Positions 31,515 through 43,035 of a DNA stretch of 64,000 nt are shown piece by piece (position 1 is the first letter of the stretch; each line of letters opens with the position of its first letter). The position numbers were made by a program, and so were the translations under genes. The stretch comes from Larix kaempferi (lineage: Eukaryota; Streptophyta; Pinopsida; Pinales; Pinaceae): positions 6,262,001 through 6,326,000 of the forward strand of contig BSBM01000186.1 of assembly GCA_027924585.1 (NCBI GenBank), written 5' to 3'. The notes below the pieces were generated by a model, which made no database searches, was not told the origin of the DNA, and saw only the letters and a list, made by a program, of their open reading frames with translations.

Positions 31515-33447
31515 GCGGTCACATTACTTATCTGAGATGCTAGCCCACGGGAAGATAAAATCGCCAGGGAGAATTTATTTTTGATTCGTATAATGAAATT
31601 TCAAATTCCTTTCACATAATGGAATACCATGCGATCTAATATGAACGCTAGATGATGCTCCACATAAAGAAGGATTTATTAATGCCACATTAGTTTAATC
31701 AGTCGGTAGTTTTTGTCTTTTGTCAATAAGAAAAGAATCCTGAGTAGTCGTTGTATGCAGATGGAGAGTTGTCCATGTCAATTAGAAAAGCATCTTGAGT
31801 AGCCAATGGCATTCTTATTCAAAAAGCAATCTACTCAATGGCATTCTCATTCAAAAAAGCAATGTTTATTTATCAAAGTAAAAATATTTTAATGGAATGG
31901 AATCCAAGGGTGAGCGTACAGTTTCAAATTCAAATAGTTAGATTAATTCAAATTTCTTTAAAACTCTTATCGTTGTTATTGTTATGGCCTTTCTGGTCGG
32001 ATCTGGCAGATTTGGAAGTCTAGGAGATACTAGTGTCTCCATGGACGTAGCTACTGTTGGAGAGAGGAGGCTAGGGTTTCTGCGTTCGCAGCTCCATATT
32101 GGCAATAAGCGTCTGTTGATCCGCTTCTAACTTTGGTCTTCCTGGGGAGAAGATTCTGAGCTTGCAGCAAGGGTTTCTGGAGCTGTTTAGGAGTGGGACG
32201 CATGTCGCTACTGAGATATGGATAGCTGCCCCTTGCTTCCTTCATTCCACCCTTACATCATCATTTCCATGGCCCCGCTTTACTCCACAAATTCAACATC
32301 ATGGATGTTAATACAGTACGCGATGGTTATAGATCACTTAATGACTCTCACTTCTCTGCTTATGAATTCTTCTCTCATGTTGACACGGAGATTTATCAAA
32401 CAGTCGTTAACTCCCTCCCGGTCAGGACATTGATTTTTCAAATATGTGTTAAATTCTTCTGTAAACACTTCCCTGCCCCTGCTATCTTTTTCAGTTGCAA
32501 GTTGTTCTTCAGCAAATGGCATTCGTCTCGCTTGAATTAGATCGTGTTCACCCTTATTTTCTGGGATTTCTTTGGGTGTTGATTTGAACTTTTTCTTATT
32601 TTTTAGGGTGTGGTATTCGTCATGAGATTGCCCTGTGTTATGAAACACAACCAACAGAAATTAAATGGAGAAAATGATGATCATGGATGTTCTTTTTGTT
32701 GGGGATGGACACCCCACCACCAGCAGATATTATCTTCATCATTGGTAGCGTGAATTTCTGTCACAACTCGAAGTAAACTTTTATGTGGACAACCTGTTAT
32801 CATTATTGCCTTTCGGATATTTGTTGTTATATTGTTTTAAAAATCCCATTATTGTTAATGGATTTCATATATGTTATTTGGTTTGTTGATTTTGAGCAGT
32901 GATTAATCGGTATTCGTCCAATATGTTTGAGAAGGGCTGCACAACGTGTGCCATTTTTCCATATGGTTGGCCGATCATACAAAAGGGACTTGACTCGATG
33001 ACTCGATTTCATGTTGGATGATGGGCACTTAAAGGTAGGTATATTTAATATGATTTGTTTTAATGAAATGAAGGAAAGAAGAAGTAGATCAAATTAATAG
33101 ATTATTTTGTTTTAATTATTTTGATAGTTTTATTTTAGAAATATATTTTACATAACTCTGTACAAGAAAACAAAACAAATAAAAGAAATGCATAAGATAA
33201 ATTAAATTTGATACATTAAATTTGACATAAATACTTTTAAAGTGTGTTTTTTAATGGAAATCTTATATTTATTAAGCCTATTATGATGGAAGTTGAAAAG
33301 GAATATTAAATCTAACTAGCTCTCTTCATAGAATTGGGTTTAAGCTCAAAGCCTACCTACCACTGAGCCTACCACTAAGCCTCACCAATAGAGGCTCATA
33401 TCTTCTATTTTTATAACTACATAGAACTAATATTTGGAGGATATTGA
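31515..33447 (+). repeat. Dispersed repeat, copy B with the empty LTR-element site
   Basis: Matches 3237-3662 and 6862-7650. At 31941-31950 the sequence passes GATTAATTCA where copy A carries the LTR element, so this copy preserves the target before insertion, apart from base substitutions. The central part (32095-32770) is absent or strongly diverged in copy A. It contains a short open segment (ATG 32301, MDVNTVRDGYRSLNDSHFSA) of unknown meaning. The right end joins purine tract 2 with no gap. Confidence 0.75.
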
Positions 33448-36400
33448 AGGGGGAGTAAGTGGGAGTAGGGGCAGGGGTATGAGGAGGAGGAGGGAAGAGG
33501 GGGAGTAGGTGGGAGGGGAGGGTGGGAGTAGGGGGAGGGGTATGAGGAGGAGGAGGGAAGAGAGGGAGTAGGTGGGAGGGGAGGGTGGGAGTAGGGGGAG
33601 GGGTATGAGGAGTAGGAGGGAAGAGGGGGAGGAGGACAAGAGAGGGGGAGTAGGGTGGAGAGGGATGCAGAGAAGGGTAGTATGGGGATGGGGGAGGGGG
33701 AGAGGGATGGGGGGAGGGGTAGTAGGGGGATGGAGGAGGGAGAGGGGAGTAGGGACGAGAGGGATGGGGAGAGGAGAGATGGGGAGAAAGAGATTAGTGA
33801 GAGGGGGTATGAGGTGGTGGGGGAGGGGGAGTGGGTTAGTAGGGGGAGGGGATAGGGGGAGAGAGGGGGAGGCGATAGGGGGAGGGGGATGGGGATATGG
33901 GTAGTAGGGGGAGTAATGGGGAGGGGGAGTAGGAGGAGGGGGATGGGGATATGGGTAGTAGGGGGAGTAATGGGGTAGGGGATGAGAGAGGGGGAGGGGA
34001 TTGGTGGGGGAGAGGGAGAGTGGGGTGGTAGGGGGAGTAGTCAGAGGGGAGAAGGCGATTAGGGGGGAGGGGGAGGAGGATGGGGAGAGGGGGAGTGGGG
34101 GGGAGGGTGATGGGTAGAGGGATAGTAGAGGGAGTAGGGAGAGCAGAGAGGGGGATTAGCAGTGGGGGGTGAGGGAGAGTACAGAGGAGGGGGATGGGGA
34201 TAGGGGTAGTAGGGGGATGGGAGAGGGGGAGAGAGGGAGAAGGTGGGTATGAGGAGGAGGGGGATGGGGATGGGGAGAGGGGGAGGTGGTATGAGGAGGA
34301 TCAGGAGGATAGGGAGAGGGAGCGGAGGAAAGTGGGATTGGAGGTGGGTGGGTGTGAGGAGGGGCATATGGGAGGGGAGGGAAGAGGGATATAGGGAGGA
34401 GGGAGGGGGAGATGAGGGGGAGGCGAGAGGGGGTCTATGATGTTCAAGGGGGGGGGGGAGGGGGTGTGAGGGGTAGAGGATGAGGAGGATGGTGGGAGGG
34501 TGGAGGAGAAGGGGGAGCAGTGGAGAACTCAGAGGGGTGGGGAAGAGGGGAGGATAATGGGGTAGGGGGGGAGGTGGGGGAGGGGAAGGAGGTTAGGGAG
34601 AGGTGGAGGAGGTGGAGGGTAGGGGATGGGAGAGGGAGAGGGGAGAGGATGGGAGTTGTGGATATGGGAAGAGGTGAGGGAGATGGAAAAGGGGAGAAGT
34701 AGGAGGAAGGGTAGACGAGGGGTAGAGGAGAAGTGGGGGGAGGAGGGTTAAGGGATGAGAGGTGGATATGGAGAGGAGGATAGGGAGAGGAGGAGGAGGA
34801 AGGTTGAGGAGTAGATAGGGGAGGAGAGGGGTCGAGGAGGGGGAGAGTGGAGATGGGAGGGGAGTGGAGAGGGAGATGGGAGATGGGAGGGGATATTGGG
34901 GAGGAGGAGGTGGATAGGGGGAGGGGGAGGAGAAGGATGAGGGGAGACGAAGGAGGAGGGGGAGAGGAGGAGGAGGAGGAGGAGGGGAGTGGGAGAGGAG
35001 GGAGCGGGTTCGGGGGGGAGGAGGAGGATGGTGGGGGGTAAGGGGATGGGGGAGGGGGAGAGGATGCGAAGTAATGGAGGGGAGGAGTTGGGAGAAGGAG
35101 GCTAATATGCTAGGGGGAAGGGGGGAGGAGGAGGAAGTGGGTCTAAGGGGAGGGAGAAAAGGGTAGGAGGAGGGAGAAGTACTCCAAGATCCTAGAGGGA
35201 GGGGGGAGGAGGATGAAGTGGGGTTAAGGGGAGGGAAAAAGGGGGAGGAGGGGGGGAGAGGGTAAATGTGAGAGGAGGAGGAGGAGGAGGAGGATAGAAA
35301 GGGAGGGGAGAAGAGGGGGGAGAGGAGTTAGAGGGGAGGTGGGAGAGAATTACGAGGAGGAGGAATGTGGTGAGGGCGACAGAGGAAGAGTGGGGAGAGG
35401 AGGAAAAGGGGATATGGGATAGGAGGAGGAGGAAGATGAGGATGAATGTGTTGGGGATGGAAGAGGAGGAGTGGGGAGTGGAGGAAAAGGGTAAATGGGA
35501 GAGGAGGAGGAGGAGGAGGAGGAATGTGTTAGGAGTGGTAGAGGAGGAGGATTGGGGGGTAGAGGAGGAGACAAAGGTGGAGGACTGGGAGATGGGTGTG
35601 GGTGGAGGTAGGGGGGAGGATGTGGAGGAGGAGAGGGGGAGGAGGAGGAGGGAGAAGGGGGTAGGAGGAGGGGGGAGTGGAGAGAAGGGGTGGGGAGAAG
35701 GTGTCAAAGATCCTATGGGGAGGTGGGAGGAGGATGAATTCGGGTTAAGGGGAGGGGAAAAGGGGGAGGAGGGGGGGAGAGGGTAAATGTGAGAGGAGGA
35801 GGAGGAGGAGGAGGAAGGGAGGGGAGGGGAGAGGAGGGGGGAGAGGAGTTAGAGGAGAGGTGGGAGAGCATTAGGAGGAGGAGGAATGTGGTGGGGACAG
35901 CAGAGGAGGAGTGGGGAGAGGAGGCAAAGGGGATATGGGATAGGAGGATGAGGAGGAATGTGTTAGGAGTGGTAGAGGAGGAGGATTGGCGGGTGTAGGA
36001 GGAGACAAAGGTGGAGGAGTGGGAGATCGGTGTGGGTGGAGGCGGGGGGGTAGGGGGGGGGGAGGATGTGGAGGAGGAGAGGGGGAGGAGGAGGTGGAGG
36101 AGTGAGAGGGATGGCGAAGTAAGGGTAGGAGGGGCATTAGGAGAATGCGAGGAGGGGGATAGGTGAAGGGAGTACAGTGGAGGAGTGGGAGGTGGAGGTG
36201 GTGGAAAAAGAGGGGGAGGAGGAAGATGAGTAGGAGTAAGAGGAGGAGCAAGAAGAGGAGGAGGTGTAGGGGGATGAGGAGGAGGAGGAGGGGTAGGAAG
36301 AGTAGGGGTGGGAAGAGGGTGAGGAAGAGGGGAGTATAAGGGAGTGTTTGTAGGAAGGGGAGAGGGAAGGTAGAGGTATAAGGGGAGGAGTAGGAGTAGG

Positions 36401-36675
36401 AGGGGGATAGGAGGGAGGAGGGCATAGGAGGTTGGAGGAGGATGAGAAGGGAGGTGTGAAGGAGGCCAAAGGGAGGGGAGGTGAGGGGAGAGGGTGTAGG
36501 GGTTGGGGAAGGGAGAGGGGTAGGTTAAGGATGAGGATAGGGGTAGGGAATAGAGGAGAAGGAATGGGAGGGGTGGAGGAGGTAGAGGTGAGATGGTAGA
36601 GTGTGAGGAGGAGGAGGAGGGTGAGGAATGGGGGATGAAGGATGAGGAGAGGGGGTTGGAGGAGGAGGTGGAGTG
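33448..36675 (+). repeat. Purine-rich tract 2
   Basis: About 3.2 kb of G/A on the plus strand. It opens with a 63-bp unit repeated about three times (anchors near 33521 and 33584). The part from about 34320 to 35045 follows tract 1 (about 10690-11430) word for word in order: GTGTGAGGAGGGGCATAT, GTGGGGGGAGGAGGG, GGAGAGTGGAGATGGGAGG, GGAGAAGGATGAGG, GAGGATGGTGGGGGGTAAGG. From 35184 a unit of about 520 bp is tandemly duplicated (listed separately). Pro/Ser-rich minus-strand frames across it, up to 336 codons, are composition artefacts. Confidence 0.9.
35184..36110 (+). repeat. About 520-bp tandem duplication inside purine tract 2
   Basis: AGATCCT at 35187 and 35708 start two copies that then share GGTTAAGGGGAGGG, GAGAGGGTAAATGTGAGAGG, GGAGAGGAGTTAGAGG and GGGGATATGGGATAGGAGG in order. 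A shorter third copy may precede them near 35105. Rare T and C bases are conserved between copies, which shows that larger units, not only GA slippage, built the tract. Confidence 0.7.
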
Positions 36676-37110
36676 TATAAATATCCCCAAATAAAAATAA
36701 TTCAAAGTTGTTGATTTACTCATTTTATTAAGTTATTGTTCATCGGTGCGTTTTATTGAAGAATATTTCTGTCAGGGTTGAGAGCTGCCAAGTGTCCACT
36801 TATGGACATATGTAAGAAGAACAAATTCCTATTTTTCTAATAAATGGATCTGGTGAGGACAACCATGCCGAAAGAAGAAATTGTGCATCACAACGATGGG
36901 GGAACAAGGAGATTTAACCTCAGAGAAGTCAAGCAAGTGTCAAGAGTGCATTAATGGGACTGGACACACTCCCTAAAGAGTAGGGATTGAAATAGTCACG
37001 ATTTTAGGGAATCGACTGTTTGCAAAAGACCTAGGAAACAAACAATAAAATGACATATGTGGGAGGCCGGACGCTGCCTAGTATGTCCAGGAAAAGAACA
37101 ATTTGATGTG
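36676..37110. other. Flank of purine tract 2
   Basis: Ordinary-composition DNA with GTATAAATATCC at the junction. No coding signal seen. Confidence 0.4.
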
Positions 37111-37230
37111 TGAGCACAATAGTGTTAGGCAAAGAGTGAATTGTTTTGCTTTGTGAGCACAATAGTGTTAGGCAAAGAGTGAACTGATTTAGTATGTGAG
37201 CACATTGGTGTTAGGAAAAGAAGTGTTCTG
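37111..37230. repeat. 43-bp minisatellite, three copies
   Basis: TGAGCACAATAGTGTTAGG recurs at 37111, 37154 and (as TGAGCACATTGGTGTTAGG) 37197, an even 43-bp spacing. Confidence 0.85.
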
Positions 37231-37804
37231 GAACTTGACATAGGTTAACTAGTTTCTACCCTTGGGATGCATGATTTGTCTCGAGGGTGATTAGAGTGTA
37301 TCAAGACACAACTCTAGATATACAGTTGGGAGGAGCGTGGCTGTCCGTACCTTATTTAGGCATCAAACTACTCTCAGGATCCATGGTTAATTAATATTTC
37401 ATAGGATTTATGGAAATTTAATTAGAGTTGAAGATGGATCTACGTTTTATGAAAATTGAATGTACATTGTGTACATGTTTCGAAATGATTTTATAAGTAT
37501 ATTCTACTCATTATTTAGATCTGCTTACAATATGGTAGAGGTGTAATTCCTCTGCATTTGAATACATTATTAAGGTTAATATCTGTTCATTGTGCACCGT
37601 ATATTAAAGATTTGAATTCCTGTTTACTTTTTAGAGTTTGTTTTAGGAAGGGTTTACCCTTGCGGCCTCTACTTATAATCTTCGTTATGAATAGTAATCC
37701 AAGTGCATTTATTTGATTGCAAACACATAGTTTTCGTGACACTAAAACTGAAATTTGATCAAGAGAAAATACTTGAACCATTAAATAGTAGAACAACTTT
37801 CTAG
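37231..37804. other. Unassigned AT-rich DNA
   Basis: No repeat or frame of note apart from a short minus-strand open stretch (37856-37587) without known content. Confidence 0.4.
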
Positions 37805-37920
37805 ATCCATTTTTTCCACAATCGAAAAGACCTATATCCGCATTTTCCACAAACAAAAAGACCTAGATCTTCATTTCCTCAATAAAAAAGACCTAGATCC
37901 TCCTTTTTACAATCGAAAGG
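37805..37920. repeat. About 33-bp minisatellite
   Basis: Three to four imperfect units built on CCACAAACAAAAAGACCTAG with TCCTCATTTT-type spacers. Confidence 0.65.
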
Positions 37921-38385
37921 TTTGAGACCCACAACCCGCAATCCACACTACGAAATTCGGATTGCAGAAACAAGAAAGTGCTCTTTTGGTAAAAGTTGGA
38001 TACGCTATCCGCAACGCGGAAGTCGGGATTGTGGAAGAGCTAAGGTACTCCTTTTCGTAAAATATGTATCCACAATCCACAATCCACAGTGTGGAAGTCG
38101 TATTGTAGAAGTACTAAAGTACTAATTTTGTACAGCATGGATCCGTAATGCGGAAGTCAGAAATGCAAAAGTACTAAGACATTCATTGTTGTATTTAAAG
38201 GACCCGCAACCCGCAATGCAGTAGTCGGGTTTGCAGAAGCATTAAAAATCCAAACCTGTAAATATAGGTTCCCGCAACCCGCAATGCAGAATTTGGGGTT
38301 ACAGAAGCTTTAGATTGCAGAACCATTTAAATTGTGGAAGCTAGAGATTGCAGAACCATTTTAAGTTGTGGAAGCCAGGTTGTTG
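37921..38385. repeat. Degenerate repeat array built on CCGCAATGCGGAAGTCGGG
   Basis: Five or six diverged units of roughly 60-80 bp. Each has a CCGCAA-type word, a GCGGAAGTC-type word, and TTGTGGAAG or TTGCAGAAG followed by a TAAAGTACT-type spacer. CCGCAACGCGG is nearly self-complementary, so units can form short hairpins. Confidence 0.6.
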
Positions 38386-38570
38386 AGTCTGTAAATTTCT
38401 TTTAACCATCAATTTTCTTAGGTTTCTGCAACTCAGTAAATGCATAATTGTAATGAACTTTGATGTTCCTTTTTTCTAATTAGAGTAGGTTGAGAGGTTA
38501 ATGGATTATATGATGTTAAATCCTCATTATATTAGCTATGTATGGTGAAGTAAAAGAATTATATTGGGAA

Positions 38571-38690
38571 GCATTGTATTGATGAATTATTGTAGATCCT
38601 TAATGAGAAATGAATATCATGTATGGATATCAATAAAGGAAATTCATGAGAAAGCATTGTATTGATGAATTATTGTAGATCCTTAATAAA
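38571..38690. repeat. Direct repeat of 37 bp, 83 bp apart
   Basis: GCATTGTATTGATGAATTAT starts at 38571 and again at 38654; both copies continue through TGTAGATCCTTAAT. Confidence 0.8.
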
Positions 38691-39000
38691 AAAATGAACA
38701 GTATGAATGTTATATCAAGTTCGTGCAAAACTATTGTGTTTGGATTTAAAATATCATACTCTTGTAGTAGGAAGGCATAACATTTTTAGTCTTGGGACAT
38801 GTGTTATGTTGAGTTAAAATAAGAGTTAAGATCACTTTGGAAGACTCATCATCACATTATTAAACCTAAGATAAATGCATTTGTTTATAATTAATAAGTA
38901 TGTTTAGTGAGAAGACTAATGAAATTCTTTACTAGGTAATCAAGGAAAAAAATGTATACCCCTTTTTCCTTAAATATTAACTTGGAATTATGGGTATGTT
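38691..39000. other. Unassigned AT-rich DNA
   Basis: No coding signal or repeat seen before the third purine tract. Confidence 0.4.
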
Positions 39001-39690
39001 ACATGGAGAGGTGGGGGAGGAGGGGAGGATGGTGGAAGAGGAGGAGGAGGGGGAGGAGGAGGCATAAGACGAGGCATAGGTGAAATGTGAAGGGTGGGGA
39101 GAGGGGAGGGAGGGGGAAAGGAGGAGGGGAAGAAGGGAAGGGGTAGAGGGGAGAGGGGAGAAGGGGAGAATAATGTGATAAGGCGATTAGATGGAAGGGA
39201 GAGGAGGAGGTGGTTGAGTAGAGGGAGAGGAGAATGATATGAAGGAGGGGAATTGAGAGGGAGAGGGGAGAGGGTGCGGAGGAGTAATGGGGAGGAGGAC
39301 AAGGGGGGATGAGGAGGAGGAGGAGGGGGGATGATGAAGAGGAGTAGGGGTAAATGGAGGATGAGGTGGATATGGGGTGGAGGAGAAGGAGGAGGAGGGG
39401 AAGGAGAGGGTGGGAGGGGGAGGGGGAGGAGGAGGAGGGGGGATAAGGAAGAGGAGTAGGGGTAAATGGAGGATGAAGTGGATATGGGGTGGAGAAGGAG
39501 GAGGAGGAGGGGAAGGAGAGGGTGGGAGGGGGAGGGGGAGGAGGAGAGGGTGGGAGGGGGAGGGGGAGGAGGAGAGGGTGACGAAGAATACGAGGAGGAT
39601 AAGGGAGGAGGATAAGTAAGAGGAGTAGGAGGAGGAGGGGGGGATGAAGAGGAGGAGGGGGTGTACAAGGATGGGGGGAGTGGGAGGGGG
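39001..39690 (+). repeat. Purine-rich tract 3
   Basis: About 0.7 kb of G/A on the plus strand, again with repeats of its own: GGGGTAAATGGAGGATGA and GGATATGGGGTGGAG recur near 39350 and 39460. It has the same strand polarity as tracts 1 and 2, but I could not align it collinearly with them. It abuts the gag fragment at 39719. Confidence 0.85.
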
Positions 39691-39718
39691 CAGTTGAAAC
39701 TACTCTTGACATATTTGT

Positions 39719-41454
39719 ATGATTCAAACAAGATACTCAGATTCTAAGAAGAAGGATCCTCTGTCAGAGGAAGAAGAGGGAGAAGAAATCAATTCTACTA
39801 AAGGGAACATAAAAGGAGAGTCAGATATGTCTCACAATGAAGAAAAATATGAGTTCAAGATATTTTTTCAAAGCATGATGAAAGGATTACAAGACATCTC
39901 TCAAAATATTGTTCAATCTGGAAAGGAGACCAGAGAGTTCTTAGCTCAGTATCTAGGAAGTAAAAATGGAGAGGGGAGTAGCAATGGTACCCCACATGGA
40001 AAAGGGAATATTAGTGGTGGCTCTATTTTCACAATAAATGGTCCTCATAATCACCCTAATGAATTCAAGATGGAATCTTAGCTTCATTCCACGCCTACTA
40101 TGCCCAATTTTACTAAAGAACAAAGAGAGGAACCTGAGGTTCAAAATGAAGGCCTTGCTTCATGGCAAGACACATATGTTGAGTACCTCACACTAAATGA
40201 ATAATGAAGAAGAGATTTTCCATTCAAATATTTATGTGATCTTCAGTACAAGACAAATTTGAGAGAAATCTTTTAGATGCCAAATCAGAACTATGAGTTA
40301 AGAAATGATATTGGTAAAATTTATTTTCCTTACTTTGATGTCTCATAGAAGTGGACTACTAACTCTTGGATTCAAAAGCTTCATAATTATTTTCAGTTAA
40401 ATCTAATGGCTGAGAGAGATGCCATTAAGTTGGATTCTCTGCACTTACATGGGTAGTGATTGATTGGTGGTTTCATGGCCTGAAAACACTTGGGAATGAT
40501 CAAGTGGCCACTTATGAAGAGTTCACAAGAATACTGGCTAAAATATTCAAAAGAAGATATCTTGACATCACCTTCAGAGAACTAGCACATGTGAAGCAGA
40601 CTGGAACTTATGAAGCTTACATCTCTGAGTTTCAAAAACTAGCTATGATGGTATTTGATATCTCAGAACCTAAATTGATCCTATTGTTCATTGAAGGGTT
40701 AGCAGAACCTTTAAAAGGTTTGGTGAAGGCTTACATACCCTCTACCTTGTAAGATGCACTAAGTATAACAAGAGACTTGCAAGACTCTATTCCAAGGACA
40801 ATATTTCCTCCTAGAACTCTTGGTCCTACTCAATTCAAGAATCAAAGGCCACCCATGAAAGGTCCTTCTGGAAATTTCAAGAGGGACAACTATTCACACG
40901 ATCGAGATGAATTGAGAAGAAGGAAGTGGTGCTTCACCTGTCAAGAACCATGGGTTCCAATACATAGATGTTCTAAAGGAAAGGAACACTACATTGAAGT
41001 TTACTTAGAGAGTGAAGCTAAGGAGGAAGAAGAAGAGGCCCCAGTAGATGCAAAAGTTTCCTATGAGACTACAGAAGAAGAACCTACCCCTGAGGTGAGC
41101 AAGATTGCAATACTGCCAAGAGTGCCTCACTTCCACTTCCACACACTCAAATTCAAAGGAGTGGTTCAAGAACAATCAATCACTGTATTAGTGGATGGAT
41201 GAGCAACACATAACTTAATTAATTCTACTCTGTTCGAAAGGAGGAAGATACCTACTAAAAAATTTGGAGGCTTCATTGTTATCATTCCAGGTAATCATTC
41301 TATGGATTGTTCTAGATGGATTCAGAAATTGCATATTTATATAGGGGATCATACCATAACATATAGCTTTTATGTTGTGAATTTGGTTGATACTAACATG
41401 GTCTTGGGAGTACAATGGTCGTATTCCATTGCAAAGCACTCCATAGACTATTTT
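39719..41454 (+). pseudogene. gag: Ty3/gypsy gag and protease fragment
   Basis: Charged N terminus with EEEEGEEINSTKG, then after several stops the Gag core (IDWWFHGLKTLG, FTRILAKIFKRRYLDITFRE and TYEAYISEFQKLAMM), one frameshift near 40453, a knuckle-like CFTCQEPWVPIHRC (40930) and a protease core ITVLVDG, stop, ATHNLINS (41180-41225). CFTC...W.P.HRC and DGGATHN-type sites are usual in chromoviruses. Similarity stops near 41454 (VVNLVDTNMVLGVQW), before reverse transcriptase. The 5' end abuts purine tract 3, so the fragment is cut on both sides. Confidence 0.75.
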
Positions 41455-43035
41455 TGAAGCCTCAGATGTGTAGGTGCGAGAATGGGTTCTAAGGCAAACA
41501 ACATAGGGTGAAAACCCATACTGAAAGGATTCAAAATGCCATGCACAAGGAAAATTCTATCCCCAGCATGTTTGGAATAGTAATCTCTCATGGATACAAT
41601 GGCATCTGCTGGCACTTGTGGGGTTTGATCCTAGAAGGATCTGTCTTCATAAGAAGGAAGATCAAAGTATCCTGATTCTAAAGTGGATCTAAACCTAAGA
41701 CAACTCTACCTTAAAAGAAAATGTAAGCTAAGTCAGATCTAATCTAAAAGGAATGTATTGTTTGTGTGTAGGGTAACTTGGTTTGAGTTCCAATAAGTTA
41801 TCTCATCAACTTGACAGAAATGTGAAATTGAATCATTAACTCATTGCTTCAAAATACAATCAGGCAATAAAAATTACTGATAATAATTCAAAGATTAAGC
41901 ATATCCAAGATTATCCTGTTGTTCTTTTGTCAATTGAAAAATCAACATGAAATTAATAATTTATGTGAATGATTTGCAGAAATAGATAAAGATTTTAATT
42001 AAAGAAATTCAATTAAAACATAAATACACAAAGATCATGAATTAAGACAAATTTGAATTCTACATCAATGCATTAATGATTGGCTGCAAAAATTAGCAAT
42101 ATTAATTGATAATTAAGGTGAAGAAATCAAACATCATCAAAGAAATTTGATAACTTACACAAAGAAGATTCCAAACGAAACTAACTTTGATTCATTGGTC
42201 TAAAAAAAATTACATGATCACAAGTGAAACAACGTTTCTCTAGTCCTTCTATGGCGATTATCTCCCCCCCCCTTCCCCATGAGTCTTATATCCCTTTAAA
42301 TAATAATTGCAGAAATGGTTACAAAGGGTAGTTTTCCCATGAAAACTGGGATTTACAAAATCAGACTATTCTAATATATCATCGTAGAAAATGGTCCATA
42401 ACACGTGTTAAGGATGAAATTGTTCTCTTTTTTATGTGTTTCTTTTAGGATTGTTTGAACTTCATTTTCTTTTATTTGTCCATGATTTTGATTATTTTGT
42501 TTTCAATTTTTATTTATTTCTGATTGCTTTTAATTTTTTAGTTCAAAAACCTTTAAATGGCTTCTGTGGCATGATATCTATCTCAAAGTTTTCAATTATA
42601 TCTATTTAGCTTTATCATAAAGCTTTTAACCAAGATCTAACCTTTACCCAAAGTGTATTTGTTAAATTGCCTATGTTAAAAGATTCTTGCAGCTCAAAGT
42701 TCAAAATAGACCCCTAATGCACTACAGGAATTTGATATGATGAAAGATCGTGGTTATTTATGCTGAATGGTGACTCGTTATGAGTTATGATAACTTGAGA
42801 TGTTGAGTTATGATCAATGAAGATACTAAAAGACACATTGGAGAATGATAATAGTTACAAGCTCTATTACATTTCATCATTGTAAGAGATGAGGGTTTGA
42901 AGTGCCATAAGTCAAATTTGGGGATCATGAAATGCAAAGCTGAAGACATCTGTAGCTGAACCCAGTTAGTTCCACATCTTTGAACATTTATAGCCTCTCC
43001 TTCAGAAACTTAGTTAAGAAACTTGCAGTTATAAG
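41455..43035. other. Unassigned DNA before the coiled-coil frame
   Basis: AT-rich, no useful frame. A run of eight C at about 42266 is the only oddity. It could hold the promoter of the frame at 43036, but no clear TATA box stands out. Confidence 0.35.

Noticed and set aside
32334-32654. 106-codon charged minus-strand frame in dispersed-repeat copy B
   Set aside because: Overlaps a plus-strand open stretch, is absent from copy A and has no known motif.
33427-36723. Open frames up to 336 codons in purine tract 2
   Set aside because: Same composition effect; peptides repeat with the DNA units and no phase is favoured.
37921-38385. CRISPR-like array
   Set aside because: Units are adjacent and diverged, with no constant repeat and unique spacers; the surroundings are plant retroelement DNA.
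38988-39731. Two overlapping minus-strand frames of more than 240 codons in purine tract 3
   Set aside because: Both are Pro/Ser-rich translations of the same pyrimidine strand in different phases, so neither is evidence of a gene.
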